NCBI GenBank assembly: GCA_035531775.1
Contig: DATKSG010000079.1
Coordinates: 27,867 to 91,866, forward strand
Length of the DNA stretch: 64,000 bases
Direction: 5' to 3'
Source: DATKSG01 sp035531775
GTDB taxonomy: Bacteria; Actinomycetota; Acidimicrobiia; Acidimicrobiales; UBA8190
The notes below the pieces were generated by a model. The model worked only from the letters and a program-made list of their open reading frames with translations. It was not told the origin of the DNA and ran no database searches. Every line of letters begins with the position of its first letter. Within the stretch, counting starts at the first letter, position 1. The position numbers and the translations under genes were made by a program. Positions 15,815-23,724 of this stretch are shown here, piece after piece.

Positions 15815-16798
15815 GTGGCATCCCCGGCTCCGGCTTCCAGCGAACTGGCCGAGGCCCTCCGATCCGTCCTCGAGCCGGTGCTCGGCACCGGCCTCGAGGT
15901 AGGCGACGTGCAGCGCATGCCCGGCGGGTCCTCTCGGGAGACCTGGGCGTTCTCGGCCACATCCCGCCGGGGCCCGGTCCGGCGCCTGGTGCTGCGCCGC
16001 GACCCCACCGGCGCCCCCGCCTCGGGCCTGGTCCTGGAGGCCGACCTGCTGCGAGCGGCGGCCGGTGCCGGCGTGCCGGTGCCGGCGGTGGTGGCCTCCG
16101 GCACTGCCGACAGCGCCTTGGGCGCTGCCTTCGTCGTGGTCGGCCACATCGAGGGGGAGGCCCTGCCCCGCCGGGTCCAGCGCCTGGCCGCCGACACCGG
16201 CACCGGCCCCGCCCTTACGGCGCAATGTGGCCGGATCCTGGCCGCCGTGCACGGCATCCCGCCGGCGTCGGTCCCGGGCCTCTCCGGTGGTGACCAACTC
16301 GAGCAGCAGCGCGGGCTGCTCGACCACCTGGGCCAGCCCCACCCCGCCTTCGAGTTGGCCCTGCGGTGGTTGGCCGAGAACCGACCGGCGCGCTCGGGCG
16401 AGGTCGTGGTCCATGGCGACTTCCGCAACGGCAACCTCATCGTCGGGCCCGACGGCGTCCGGGCCGTGCTCGACTGGGAGTTGGCCCATCGAGGCGACCC
16501 GCTCGAGGACCTCGGTTGGATGACGGCCAAAGCCTGGCGTTTCGGGTCCGAGCTGCCTGTTGGGGGCCTCGGGACCGTGGAGCAGCTGGTGGCCGGCTAC
16601 GAAGGGGCCGGTGGTGGTCCGGTGGACCGCCAGGCGCTCACGTGGTGGGAGACGCTCGCCACCTTGCGCTGGGGGATCATCTGCATCGTGCAAGCCCTCA
16701 CCCACACCTCGGGCGCCGTGCGCTCGGTGGAGCTGGCCGCCATCGGCCGGCGCGTGTGCGAGGTGGAATGGGACCTCTTGGCCATGGTGGACCGGTGA
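15815..16798 (+). CDS. Phosphotransferase family protein (aminoglycoside phosphotransferase/choline-kinase-like)
   Basis: A 327-residue kinase-fold protein; I use GTG 15815 because everything upstream in frame is antisense to the divergent gene. The catalytic loop is VVHGDFRNGNLIV and the metal-binding aspartate lies in VRAVLDWELAHRGDPLEDLGW, both hallmark motifs of the APH fold. Members in actinobacteria and ACAD10/11-like proteins phosphorylate hydroxyl groups, including 4-hydroxyacyl-CoAs, so a role in fatty-acid breakdown is plausible given the acyl-CoA genes in this window. It overlaps DUF6285 by 4 bp. Confidence 0.88.
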   Translation: MASPAPASSELAEALRSVLEPVLGTGLEVGDVQRMPGGSSRETWAFSATSRRGPVRRLVLRRDPTGAPASGLVLEADLLRAAAGAGVPVPAVVASGTADSALGAAFVVVGHIEGEALPRRVQRLAADTGTGPALTAQCGRILAAVHGIPPASVPGLSGGDQLEQQRGLLDHLGQPHPAFELALRWLAENRPARSGEVVVHGDFRNGNLIVGPDGVRAVLDWELAHRGDPLEDLGWMTAKAWRFGSELPVGGLGTVEQLVAGYEGAGGGPVDRQALTWWETLATLRWGIICIVQALTHTSGAVRSVELAAIGRRVCEVEWDLLAMVDR

Positions 16799-17157
16799 CA
16801 GACGACGCCCTCCACGACATCCCCTCGGCGCTCGAGCTGCTCGAGGCGGTGGAGGAGTTCCTGCGCCACGACGTCATGGCGGCCACCGAGGGTCGGGTGG
16901 CCTTCCACGCCCGGGTGGCCGCCAACGTGCTGGCCATGGTGGCGCGCCAGATGGCTCTGGGGCCGGCGCAGGCCGAGGCCCATCGGGCGCGCCTGGACGC
17001 CCTGGGCGTCGCCGATGACGCTGAGCTGGCCGAAGCCATCCGCAGCGGTGTCATGGACGGGCGCCTCGACGAGGTCCGCAAGGCAGTGCGCCAGGCCGTG
17101 GCCGACAAGCTGGCCGTGGCCAACCCCCGCTACGTCGACGATGTCAACGACGGGTGA
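16795..17157 (+). CDS. DUF6285 domain protein
   Basis: A 120-residue helical protein starting at GTG in a GTGA overlap with the phosphotransferase gene. The sequence IPSALELLEAVEEFLRHDVM, then FHARVAANVLAMVARQ and the C-terminal VADKLAVANPRY, matches DUF6285, a family often encoded directly after APH-type kinases. Tight coupling suggests it works with, or regulates, that kinase. No catalytic residues are evident. Confidence 0.8.
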   Translation: MTDDALHDIPSALELLEAVEEFLRHDVMAATEGRVAFHARVAANVLAMVARQMALGPAQAEAHRARLDALGVADDAELAEAIRSGVMDGRLDEVRKAVRQAVADKLAVANPRYVDDVNDG

Positions 17158-17170
17158 GCCTGCGGCTCGG

Positions 17171-17734
17171 TCAGTAGTTTGAGCTCGTGGGCAAACTCGT
17201 GGTCGAGCCCGACGAAGTCCCACCTGCCGACACCGTCACAACTGAGAACCCGGCAAGACCTTGTCCTGTGACCTGGCCAGGGGAATCTTGTACGAAGGTG
17301 AACACAGGAGATCCGTTGTACGTCACCTGGTAGGTGCCATCCGATCGCCTCACATCGCCAACCGTTCCAGTAACTCCTGCGGCGCCCGTCGGAATTGTGC
17401 CGGCTGGCACGGTGAGTGCGGGCCACGCCGAAGCGCAGCTACCCGTGCAGCTGCCCCTGAGGGTATAGAGCGGGTGGCCGCTGATGTCGGTCAGGATGCG
17501 ACCGTAAGCGGAGACGGTCTCTGCTTTCACGACTGCGGTGGCAGACCCAGGGGAGGTCGTAGAGGACGGGGGTGCCGATGACGATCCGATGGTTCCGGCC
17601 GAACCGCATGCCGCAGAGAGCAGCGCTACCGCACCCAGACCGCTCCAGTGAAGGGCCCCGTGGCAGAACGCCCCAGGGCGACTTGCCAAGCGAGGCTTCG
17701 CCTCCGCCCTCACTTGGTCTCTGATCTTGGCCAT
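17171..17734 (-). CDS. COG4315-type lipoprotein (secreted repeat of unknown function)
   Basis: A 187-residue protein with a lipoprotein signal: basic start, hydrophobic GLGAVALLSAACGS with lipobox LSAAC. After a serine/threonine linker comes the Lipoprotein_15 repeat: YGRILTDISGHPLYTL, then GSCASAWPALTVP and TYNGSPVFTFVQDSPG. The domain is known from cell-surface lipoproteins of unknown function, two cysteines of which probably form a disulfide. It is divergent from a second protein of the same family at 17903-18550. Its 3' end converges on DUF6285 with 13 bp between. Confidence 0.85.
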   Translation of the reverse strand: MAKIRDQVRAEAKPRLASRPGAFCHGALHWSGLGAVALLSAACGSAGTIGSSSAPPSSTTSPGSATAVVKAETVSAYGRILTDISGHPLYTLRGSCTGSCASAWPALTVPAGTIPTGAAGVTGTVGDVRRSDGTYQVTYNGSPVFTFVQDSPGQVTGQGLAGFSVVTVSAGGTSSGSTTSLPTSSNY

Positions 17735-17902
17735 GGTGTCCTCCTGATTACGGCTTCCTCATCGCAATACTCCTCGCGGCCTGGAATTGTTCATGCCAAA
17801 TGTTTTGTGGCCACTCGGCCACGGAAATCAGACTCTCGGCACATGAACGAATCGAGCCAGCTCTCGTATACATGCCTAGATCACGATCACGAGGAGGCGG
17901 TA

Positions 17903-18550
17903 GTGAGCAAGCTCTGGGCATTCGGCTGGATAGTTCGGGTTTGTGTGGTGCTCGGAGTCGGCACATTGGCAACGGCGTGCGGCTCTTCCGGCCCGGCACC
18001 GACTGCGGTCCACCACACTGCGCCCACCATCACTACATCAATAACCACGCCATCCACCAATGCTGCTACCACGCCGACTCCGGGTGCCACCGCCTCTTCG
18101 ACGTCGCCACCGAAGGGTCCGGTGACGACCCACCCAGCCTCTACGACCACGTCGCCTAAAGTGCCGATGACCACGGCTCCTGGCTCGACTACGACAGTTC
18201 CTGTTGGCACGGTGATCTCATCTCGCAGCACCCCGAGCTACGGCGACATCGTGACTGACGGCGCCGGAAGGACGCTTTATCTCTACACGCCAGATGAAGG
18301 TCAAAGCTCTCCGCAGTGCACGAGCACGGCGGGCTGTTCCTCGACCTGGCCCCCGCTGAAGGCTATGGGAACGCCACGAGCAGAGGGCGCAGCCCAGCCA
18401 GCACTTCTGGGAGCGGAGGATGGCCAGGTGACCTACAACGGCCACCCTCTGTACTACTACGCCGGTGACTCGGGGGCAGGACAGACGAGCGGGGAGGGCG
18501 TCGGTGGGATCTGGTACGTCGTAAGCACCTCGGGAAGTCCGGTGTTCTAG
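17903..18550 (+). CDS. COG4315-type lipoprotein with threonine-rich linker
   Basis: A 215-residue protein; GTG 17903 is chosen since GGAGG sits about eight bases upstream and the signal peptide begins there (WIVRVCVVLGVGTLATACGS, lipobox LATAC). Residues about 35-105 are a proline/threonine linker likely to span the wall. The C-terminal domain repeats the Lipoprotein_15 signature: YGDIVTDGAGRTLYLYTPDE, CTSTAGCSSTWPPL and TYNGHPLYYYAGDSGAGQ. It is encoded divergently from its paralogue at 17171-17734 and upstream of the ECF sigma gene. Confidence 0.85.
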   Translation: MSKLWAFGWIVRVCVVLGVGTLATACGSSGPAPTAVHHTAPTITTSITTPSTNAATTPTPGATASSTSPPKGPVTTHPASTTTSPKVPMTTAPGSTTTVPVGTVISSRSTPSYGDIVTDGAGRTLYLYTPDEGQSSPQCTSTAGCSSTWPPLKAMGTPRAEGAAQPALLGAEDGQVTYNGHPLYYYAGDSGAGQTSGEGVGGIWYVVSTSGSPVF

Positions 18551-18807
18551 GCCGGCCTGCAGGGTGGTCTGGTGCTCGGGCGCCCAGAGGCCTGTGAACA
18601 GCGAAGGTGTCTAGTCCGTATCCTCATGTGACGCCCGTGGAATGCCGACGAGAGGGAAGTCTCAGGAATGCCTAGGACGCTAGATGCCGCCTCGAGCACT
18701 GCGGCGGGAGTTGTCGAGTGCGACAGCGACGTATGTTCGACATGATTCCCCGAGCCGGAAGCACCAACGGCAGAGCAAGGGTAAAGGGGAATCCAATCAG
18801 GGGCACC

Positions 18808-19344
18808 ATGGAGTCCTCGGTGGCTATCGCGCCCGCAGGATCCGAAGAAGCTGACGAGGTCGGGCTGCGAAGTGCGTTCTTGGCTCACGGAGGGGAACTA
18901 TTCGGATTTGCTCGTAGGGCGCTGGATGACTCGAATGTCGCCGAGGACGTCGTCCAGGACACCTTCGTCCGAGCTTGGCGCGCCCGCCGTCGCTTCGATG
19001 CAGAACTGGGCAGCCTTCGGACGTGGCTTTTCGCGATCGAACGCAATGTCATAATCGACTACGCCCGTGCTCGAGCCAGCCGCGCATCCCAGCCCCTTGA
19101 TGAGGATTTGGCCAGTGATATCGATGACATAGAACGGGCCATGGTCGGTTGGCAGGTCGAAGAGGCGGTCCGCCGCCTCCGCCCCGACCACCGTCATGTG
19201 TTGGTCGAGATTCATTACCGTGGGCGCTCGAGCCGGGAGGTGGCCATCGATCTCGGGATTCCCGAAGGGACTGTCCGCAGCCGTCTCTTCTACTCGATGC
19301 GCTCGCTGCGTCTAACGCTCGAAGAGATGGGATGGGACGCGTGA
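18808..19344 (+). CDS. ECF RNA polymerase sigma factor
   Basis: A 178-residue sigma-70 family protein from ATG 18808 (an in-frame ATG at 18739 or 18718 is possible). Region 2 is visible as LFGFARRALDDSNVAEDVVQ, DTFVRAWRARR and the region 2.4 stretch RTWLFAIERNVIIDYARA. Region 4 is VRRLRPDHRHVLVEIHYRGR followed by the helix-turn-helix SREVAIDLGIPEGTVRSRLF. Region 3 is absent, as in ECF factors. The stop overlaps the anti-sigma start codon (GTGA), a classical sigma/anti-sigma pair. Because the partner is split by an IS element, this factor may be unrestrained. Confidence 0.93.
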   Translation: MESSVAIAPAGSEEADEVGLRSAFLAHGGELFGFARRALDDSNVAEDVVQDTFVRAWRARRRFDAELGSLRTWLFAIERNVIIDYARARASRASQPLDEDLASDIDDIERAMVGWQVEEAVRRLRPDHRHVLVEIHYRGRSSREVAIDLGIPEGTVRSRLFYSMRSLRLTLEEMGWDA

Positions 19345-19646
19345 CTTCGCAGGACTGCGATCCCTTCAGGGGGCTGATTGCCCTGCTTGCCATTGGCCGG
19401 CTCCCCGAGACCGAGAAACTCGGCCTTGCCGAGCACCTAGAAGGGTGCCGTGACTGCCGGGAGGATCGCCGAGAACTCACGGAATTGTCGGCGTTGCTTC
19501 CCAAAGTGGACCTAGGCCACCTAGATGAAGCCGATATACCAGCGGGCTTGTCCGGCAAAGTGCTGAACCGACTGAATGCCGAAGCCCGCAGAGATCGGCG
19601 GAAGCGTGGTCTGCGTGTCGTTTGCCAGCCACATGGGACCAGCTAG
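19341..19646 (+). pseudogene. Anti-sigma factor, N-terminal half, cut by IS21-type insertion
   Basis: Translation starts at GTG 19341 (overlapping the sigma stop) or ATG 19332. The zinc-finger anti-sigma motif H-x3-C-x2-C is visible as HLEGCRDC, followed by a helix likely to bind the sigma factor. Native sequence ends at 19615, RRDRRKRG then LR; the remaining ten codons (to TAG 19646) come from the left end of the IS element. The membrane helix and exported sensor are separated and lie at 22239-22614. The soluble fragment keeps the sigma-binding part but has lost its membrane anchor, so its activity is unclear. Confidence 0.88.
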
Positions 19647-19699
19647 CCACAGGTTTTGCCAGTGGCATGGGACCACCCCGTTTGCCAGTTATGGGACCA
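19616..19699. repeat. Left end of IS element with three transposase-binding-like repeats
   Basis: After the terminal TGTCG come three copies of a 19-21 base motif, TTTGCCAG-x(3-5)-ATGGGACCA, at 19621-19641, 19655-19675 and 19681-19699. Multiple terminal repeats are known in IS21-family elements and are thought to bind the IstA transposase. Confidence 0.9.
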
Positions 19700-19771
19700 C
19701 CCTGAGGATCCACCTCCGCCGGCCGAAGAGACATTCGGCTGGGCCTCCGATGCCGAGGCGGAGGAGGCCCC

Positions 19772-21325
19772 ATGGCGTTCAGGGAGGTCACGGTGGTCCA
19801 GGTCAAAGAGGCGCTCCGGCGATGGCTGAGAGGTGAGGGCGAACGCACCATCGCCCGGGGGGTGGGGATGGATCGAAAGACCGCCCGGCGCTACATCGCC
19901 GCCGCGATGGAGCTCGGGGTCGAGCGCTCCGGCGGGGAGGAACAGCTCACCGACGAACTGATCGGCCAGCTGGTCGAGCGGGTGCGCCCGCACCGGCCCG
20001 ACGGCCACGGGGCGGCGTGGCGGACGCTGCTCAACGAGGAGAAGCAGATCACGGCGTGGGTGAGAGACGACCTCACCGTCACGAAGATCGGGATCCTCCT
20101 CGAACGACGCGGCATTGTCGTCCCGCCCCGGACCTTGGCCCGCTTCGCGGTGGAACACTGCGGGGCCGGCCGGCGCAGAGTCACGGTGCGCGTCGACGAC
20201 CCGCCGCCGGGAACCGAGCTTCAGGTCGACTTCGGCCGACTCGGGCTCGTGGCCGACGGTGACAGAAGGCGCGTGTGCCACGGGCTCATCTTCACGGCCG
20301 CCTTCAGCCGCCATCAGTTCGTGTGGCCCACGTTCTCCCAGACCACCGAGGAGGTGATCAGGGGCTTCGAGGCCGCCTGGGGCTACTTCGGTGGGGTATT
20401 CCCCGTGGTTATCCCAGACAACATGAAGTCGATCGTGATCACGGCCGAGGCCACCGCTCCGCGGTTCAACGATGTCTTTCTCGAGTACGCGCAGTCGAGG
20501 GGCTTCGTCGTCGACGCGGCGAGGGTGAGAACCCCGACCGACAAACCACGCGTCGAACGAGTCGTGCAATACGTACAGAAGAATTTCTTCGCCGGCGAGA
20601 CCTTCGTCGACCTGGCCGACTGCCGGGCCCGGGCCGAGACGTGGTGCACGACCACGGCCGGCATGCGCATCCACGGCACCACCCAGTGCCGACCCCTCGA
20701 GGCATTCCGTGTCGAAGAGCAGCCGCTTCTTCTCGCCTTACCGTGTGCGCCGTTCGACACGCCCAAGTGGTCGGACCCGAAAGTGCATCGTGACTTTCAT
20801 GTCGAGGTGGCCAAGGCGATCTACAGCGTCCATCACCTGCTGGTGGGCCGCACGCTTCGGGCCCGGTGCGACTCGGCCACGGTGAAGCTGTATCTGCGCG
20901 GCGAGCTGGTGAAGGTCCATCCCCGCAAACCCCCTGGTGGGCGCAGCACCGACCCGGCCGACATGCCAGAAGGCACCGAGATCTACGCCACGCGGGACGT
21001 CGACCGGCTCCAGCGCATGGCGGCCGAGCACGGCGACGCCATCGGCATCTACGCCACCGCCATACTCGACACGCCGCTGCCGTGGACCCGCATGCGCCAG
21101 GTCTACCGGCTGCTGGGACTCGTGAAGAAGTGGGGGGCGAGTCGCGTAGAAGAGGCGTGCCGGCGGGCATTGGACGCCGAGGCGGTGGACGTGAACCTGG
21201 TCTCGCGCATGTTGGAACGGGCCCGGGAATCGACCGATCCCGATGCCCGGCCGGACCCGGTCGTCATCCAGGGGCGCTTCGCCCGTGACGCGTCGGAGTT
21301 CGCCGTGAAAGAGGCGGGACGATGA
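19772..21325 (+). CDS. istA: IS21-family transposase IstA
   Basis: A 517-residue DDE transposase. The N-terminus has a helix-turn-helix (RTIARGVGMDRKTARRYIAA). The catalytic triad can be placed in ELQVDFGRLG (first D), PVVIPDNMKS (second D) and PRVERVVQYVQ (E). The C-terminal beta domain (FHVEVAKAIYSVHHLLVGR) matches the Mu-transposase-like barrel of IstA. The length is close to the family's usual 400-520 residues, so it looks complete. It overlaps istB by ATGA and needs it for target capture. Confidence 0.96.
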   Translation: MAFREVTVVQVKEALRRWLRGEGERTIARGVGMDRKTARRYIAAAMELGVERSGGEEQLTDELIGQLVERVRPHRPDGHGAAWRTLLNEEKQITAWVRDDLTVTKIGILLERRGIVVPPRTLARFAVEHCGAGRRRVTVRVDDPPPGTELQVDFGRLGLVADGDRRRVCHGLIFTAAFSRHQFVWPTFSQTTEEVIRGFEAAWGYFGGVFPVVIPDNMKSIVITAEATAPRFNDVFLEYAQSRGFVVDAARVRTPTDKPRVERVVQYVQKNFFAGETFVDLADCRARAETWCTTTAGMRIHGTTQCRPLEAFRVEEQPLLLALPCAPFDTPKWSDPKVHRDFHVEVAKAIYSVHHLLVGRTLRARCDSATVKLYLRGELVKVHPRKPPGGRSTDPADMPEGTEIYATRDVDRLQRMAAEHGDAIGIYATAILDTPLPWTRMRQVYRLLGLVKKWGASRVEEACRRALDAEAVDVNLVSRMLERARESTDPDARPDPVVIQGRFARDASEFAVKEAGR

Positions 21326-22128
21326 ACCCACCCACCCCCACCGTGTCTCCGGAGCTGAAGGTCCTCATGCGTCGCCTGAAGCTCGGGCGACTTCTCGACA
21401 CGCTCCCCGAGCGCCTGGCCCTGGCCCGCACCCACAACCTCGTCCACACGGAGTTCTTGGAGCAGCTGTTCTCCGACGAGGTGCAACGGCGCGACAGCGA
21501 CTCGGCCGGGCTCAGAGCGCACAAGGCGAAACTCGATGCGACGATGACGCTCGAGGCGTGGGACGAGGAGGCCAAGATCACCTACGACCGGGCCGTGTGG
21601 TCCGAGCTCGTGACGCTGCGCTTCGTCGAGCACGCCCGCAATGCCTTTATTCTGGGGCCCGTTGGAGTGGGCAAGACGTTTCTCGCTACCGCCCTCGGGC
21701 ACATCGCCTGTCGCCGGCGCATAAGCGTGCACTTCGAACGCTCCGACAAGCTACACAAGCGACTCAAGGCGGCGCGCCTCGACGCCAGCTTCGATGTCGA
21801 GATGCGCAAGCTCATCGGTGTGGATCTCCTCATCATCGACGACTTTGCACTTAACGCCCTTGACACCACGGAGACGGCTGACATCTATGAACTGTGCGTC
21901 GAGCGGCACCACGTCGGCGCTACCGTTCTGACATCCAATCGTGACCCGAGCGAATGGCTGGCGATGATGGCCGATCCGCTGCTCGCTCAGTCGGCGGTCG
22001 ACCGGCTGAAGAGTGCGGCGTGGGAGCTCATCATCGAGGGCGAATCCTACCGTCAGCACGAGAAGCCGGTCATCGGCAAAGAGCCGACCGACCCTCCGCC
22101 ACCGAGGCCTCGGCGACGGCGCGCTTGA
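21322..22128 (+). CDS. istB: IS21-family helper ATPase IstB
   Basis: A 268-residue AAA+ protein starting with the ATG in the istA stop overlap. Walker A is GPVGVGKTFLATALGH and Walker B is LLIIDDFAL, followed by the sensor region VLTSNRDPSEWLAMM. The N-terminal helical segment (LKVLMRRLKLGRLLDTLPER) contacts the transposase in characterised relatives. IstB remodels target DNA and recruits the IstA transposase. It ends about 100 bp before the right end of the element. Confidence 0.96.
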   Translation: MNPPTPTVSPELKVLMRRLKLGRLLDTLPERLALARTHNLVHTEFLEQLFSDEVQRRDSDSAGLRAHKAKLDATMTLEAWDEEAKITYDRAVWSELVTLRFVEHARNAFILGPVGVGKTFLATALGHIACRRRISVHFERSDKLHKRLKAARLDASFDVEMRKLIGVDLLIIDDFALNALDTTETADIYELCVERHHVGATVLTSNRDPSEWLAMMADPLLAQSAVDRLKSAAWELIIEGESYRQHEKPVIGKEPTDPPPPRPRRRRA

Positions 22129-22182
22129 CACCCAGCGCCGGCTACCGGATCATCGCGTCAGCCGGTCGCAGTGGACGCGAGG

Positions 22183-22233
22183 TGGTCCCATGTTGCTGGC
22201 AACGGGGTGGTCCCATAGGACTGGCAAATGACA
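22183..22233. repeat. Right end of IS element with two inverted copies of the terminal motif
   Basis: Two inverted copies of the left-end motif lie at 22183-22202 and 22208-22228 (TGGTCCCAT...CTGGCAA), then the terminal AAATGACA. The terminal sequence supplies an ATG (22228) that opens the reading frame of the stranded anti-sigma C-terminus. Confidence 0.9.
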
Positions 22234-22614
22234 CTGCGATACGTCGTTGGCGGCACCGCAGCGGCCGGCATCGTTGTGCTCAGCTTGGCGCTGTCGTTAA
22301 GCGGTGAGGGGCCCGGCTCGACCAGAACCTTTGCGCTGACAGGCGAGCGACATGTCCACGCATCGGTGAGCCTTACGTCAGAAACGTGGGGAACTTCGCT
22401 ACTGGTCAACGAGTCAGGGCAACCAGGTGGCCAAATCATGTGGGTGTCGATGCGCACCACGTCTGGCACGTGGTGGGAAGCTGGCACATTCAAGTCGGTG
22501 TCCGGCCACGGCGTCGAAGTTGCCATGGCTTGTGCCTTGACGAACTCACGAATCGAGTCGGTATGGATCAAGAACGCAGCAGGCCAGGTGGTGCTGCACG
22601 CATACCTATTCTGA
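22228..22614 (+). pseudogene. Anti-sigma factor, C-terminal half (membrane helix and exported domain), displaced by IS
   Basis: The ATG at 22228 belongs to the IS right end; native sequence starts at the target duplication (CTGCG, 22234). The native part begins LRYVVGG and continues with the membrane helix TAAAGIVVLSLALSLSG and an exported domain of about 95 residues (HVHASVSLTSETWGTSLLV, WEAGTFKSVSGHG, SRIESVWIKN). This domain resembles the anti-sigma sensor part that follows zf-HC2 segments. Joined to 19341-19615 it makes an uninterrupted protein of about 216 residues. Whether the fragment is expressed is unknown. Confidence 0.85.
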
Positions 22615-22627
22615 TGGTGGAGGACCT

Positions 22628-22918
22628 CTATCTGCCGGTGCGCTGGCGGTGGCTGCACCCCGGCCAACAGCACGGCCGGCGCTGGCCCTCCTCGAGCTCC
22701 TCCCGGGTTCGGCGAATGCGGCGTTGGCGGGTCGCCTCCTGCTTGGCGTCCTCGACCCAGCAAATGAACTCGTTGCGGGCCAGAGGCGTGATGTCCTTCC
22801 AGGCATCGAGTGCGTTGGGGCTGGCGATCAGCGCCGTGCGCAGGTCTGCGGGAAGCTTGTGCACCGCCCCGCCCGGCAGTCGGTGGGTGCCGCCTGGTGA
22901 ACTCACCGTCCGGGTCAC
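22628..22918 (-). CDS. YdeI/OmpD-associated family protein
   Basis: A 96-residue protein from GTG 22918, two bases from the stop of the upstream enoyl-CoA hydratase gene on the same strand. The segment LPADLRTALIASPNALDAWK, then DITPLARNEFICWVEDAKQ and RRIRRTREELEEGQRRPC, is typical of the OmpdA/YdeI family (linked to bacteriocin protection, biochemical role not settled). A cysteine-rich end (CCWPGCSHR) is present. The start could lie slightly upstream, but the neighbour makes the GTG most likely. Confidence 0.8.
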   Translation of the reverse strand: MTRTVSSPGGTHRLPGGAVHKLPADLRTALIASPNALDAWKDITPLARNEFICWVEDAKQEATRQRRIRRTREELEEGQRRPCCWPGCSHRQRTGR

Positions 22919-22919
22919 C

Positions 22920-23705
22920 TCAGCGACCGGTGAAACGCGGCGGTCGGCCCTCGAGCACGGCGGCCACACCCTCGACAGCGTCGGCCGTGCCGGCCAGCAC
23001 GCTCTGCTCGTCCAGCTCGTGGGCCATGGCCACCCTGGCTCGCTCCACCAAGCCCTGGCGCAAGGTGGCCCGGGTGGACGCCACGGCCAGCGGGGCCCCC
23101 GAGGCGATGTCAGCGGCCAAGGTGGCAGCGGCGTCGAGCTCGGCGCCGGCGGGCACCACCATCTGGGCCAGGCCGATGCGTAGCGCCTCTTCTGCCCCCA
23201 CGCGACGCGCCGTCAGGAAAAGCTCGGCTGCTCGCCCCGCACCCACCACCTCCGGGAGCAGCGCGCTCAGGGCGAATCCGGGGTGGATGCCCAACCGGAC
23301 AAAGTTGGCCTGGAACCACGCCTGGTCGCCCATCACGCGTACGTCGCAGGCCAGGGCCAGGCCGAAGCCGGCTCCGATAGCCGCTCCTTGCATGGCCGCC
23401 ACCAATGGCACCGGCGAGTCGAACAGCCGCGCTGCCTGGGTATAGAAGAGACCCGTCTGCTTGGCGAAGGCACCACCGGATGTGGGATCGGGGGCATCGG
23501 CGGAGCGGAAGTCGGCCCCGGCGCAGAACGAGCGGCCCTCGGAGCAGACCACAGCGGCGCGCACCTCGCCCGGCAGGCTGTGCACGGCGTCGGCCAGGCG
23601 GTGAAGCGTGGGCTCGGTGAGCAGGTTGTGCGGTGGCCGGCGCAGCGTGATTACAGCCACTGCCTGGCGTCGCTCGACGGTGACGTCGTCAGGCGCGTCG
23701 TTCAT
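22920..23705 (-). CDS. Enoyl-CoA hydratase/isomerase family protein
   Basis: A 261-residue crotonase-fold protein from ATG 23705 (MNDAPDDVTV). The oxyanion-hole segments are SFCAGADFRS and AAIGAGFGLALACDVRV, and the C-terminal helix ends GRPPRFTGR. Members hydrate or isomerise trans-2-enoyl-CoA thioesters. The usual first catalytic glutamate is replaced in this stretch (GFGLALACD), so it may catalyse a different crotonase reaction. The downstream gene is YdeI-like. Confidence 0.87.
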   Translation of the reverse strand: MNDAPDDVTVERRQAVAVITLRRPPHNLLTEPTLHRLADAVHSLPGEVRAAVVCSEGRSFCAGADFRSADAPDPTSGGAFAKQTGLFYTQAARLFDSPVPLVAAMQGAAIGAGFGLALACDVRVMGDQAWFQANFVRLGIHPGFALSALLPEVVGAGRAAELFLTARRVGAEEALRIGLAQMVVPAGAELDAAATLAADIASGAPLAVASTRATLRQGLVERARVAMAHELDEQSVLAGTADAVEGVAAVLEGRPPRFTGR

Positions 23706-23724
23706 GGTGCAGTGGTGGATCGCG

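Larger units (their letters stand above)
19616..22233 (+). mobile_element. IS21-family insertion sequence, intact (2618 bp)
   Basis: The element runs from TGTCGTTTGCCAG to CTGGCAAATGACA, ends that are inverted repeats of each other (TGTC-x-TTTGCCAG). It is flanked by a 5-bp direct repeat CTGCG (19611-19615 and 22234-22238). Inside are istA and istB overlapping by 4 bp, the IS21 arrangement. Removing the element and one CTGCG copy joins two halves of a zinc-finger anti-sigma gene in frame. Both transposase genes are full length with intact motifs, so the element may still be active. Confidence 0.95.

Noticed and set aside
19616..19710. Possible CRISPR or iteron array at the IS left end.
   Set aside because: Only three copies with short gaps, mirrored at the other end of an element with istA and istB; they are transposon end repeats.
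22628..22969. A longer version of the YdeI-like protein starting at 22969.
   Set aside because: The extra residues overlap the upstream hydratase gene and carry no family similarity; the GTG at 22918 fits the operon spacing.
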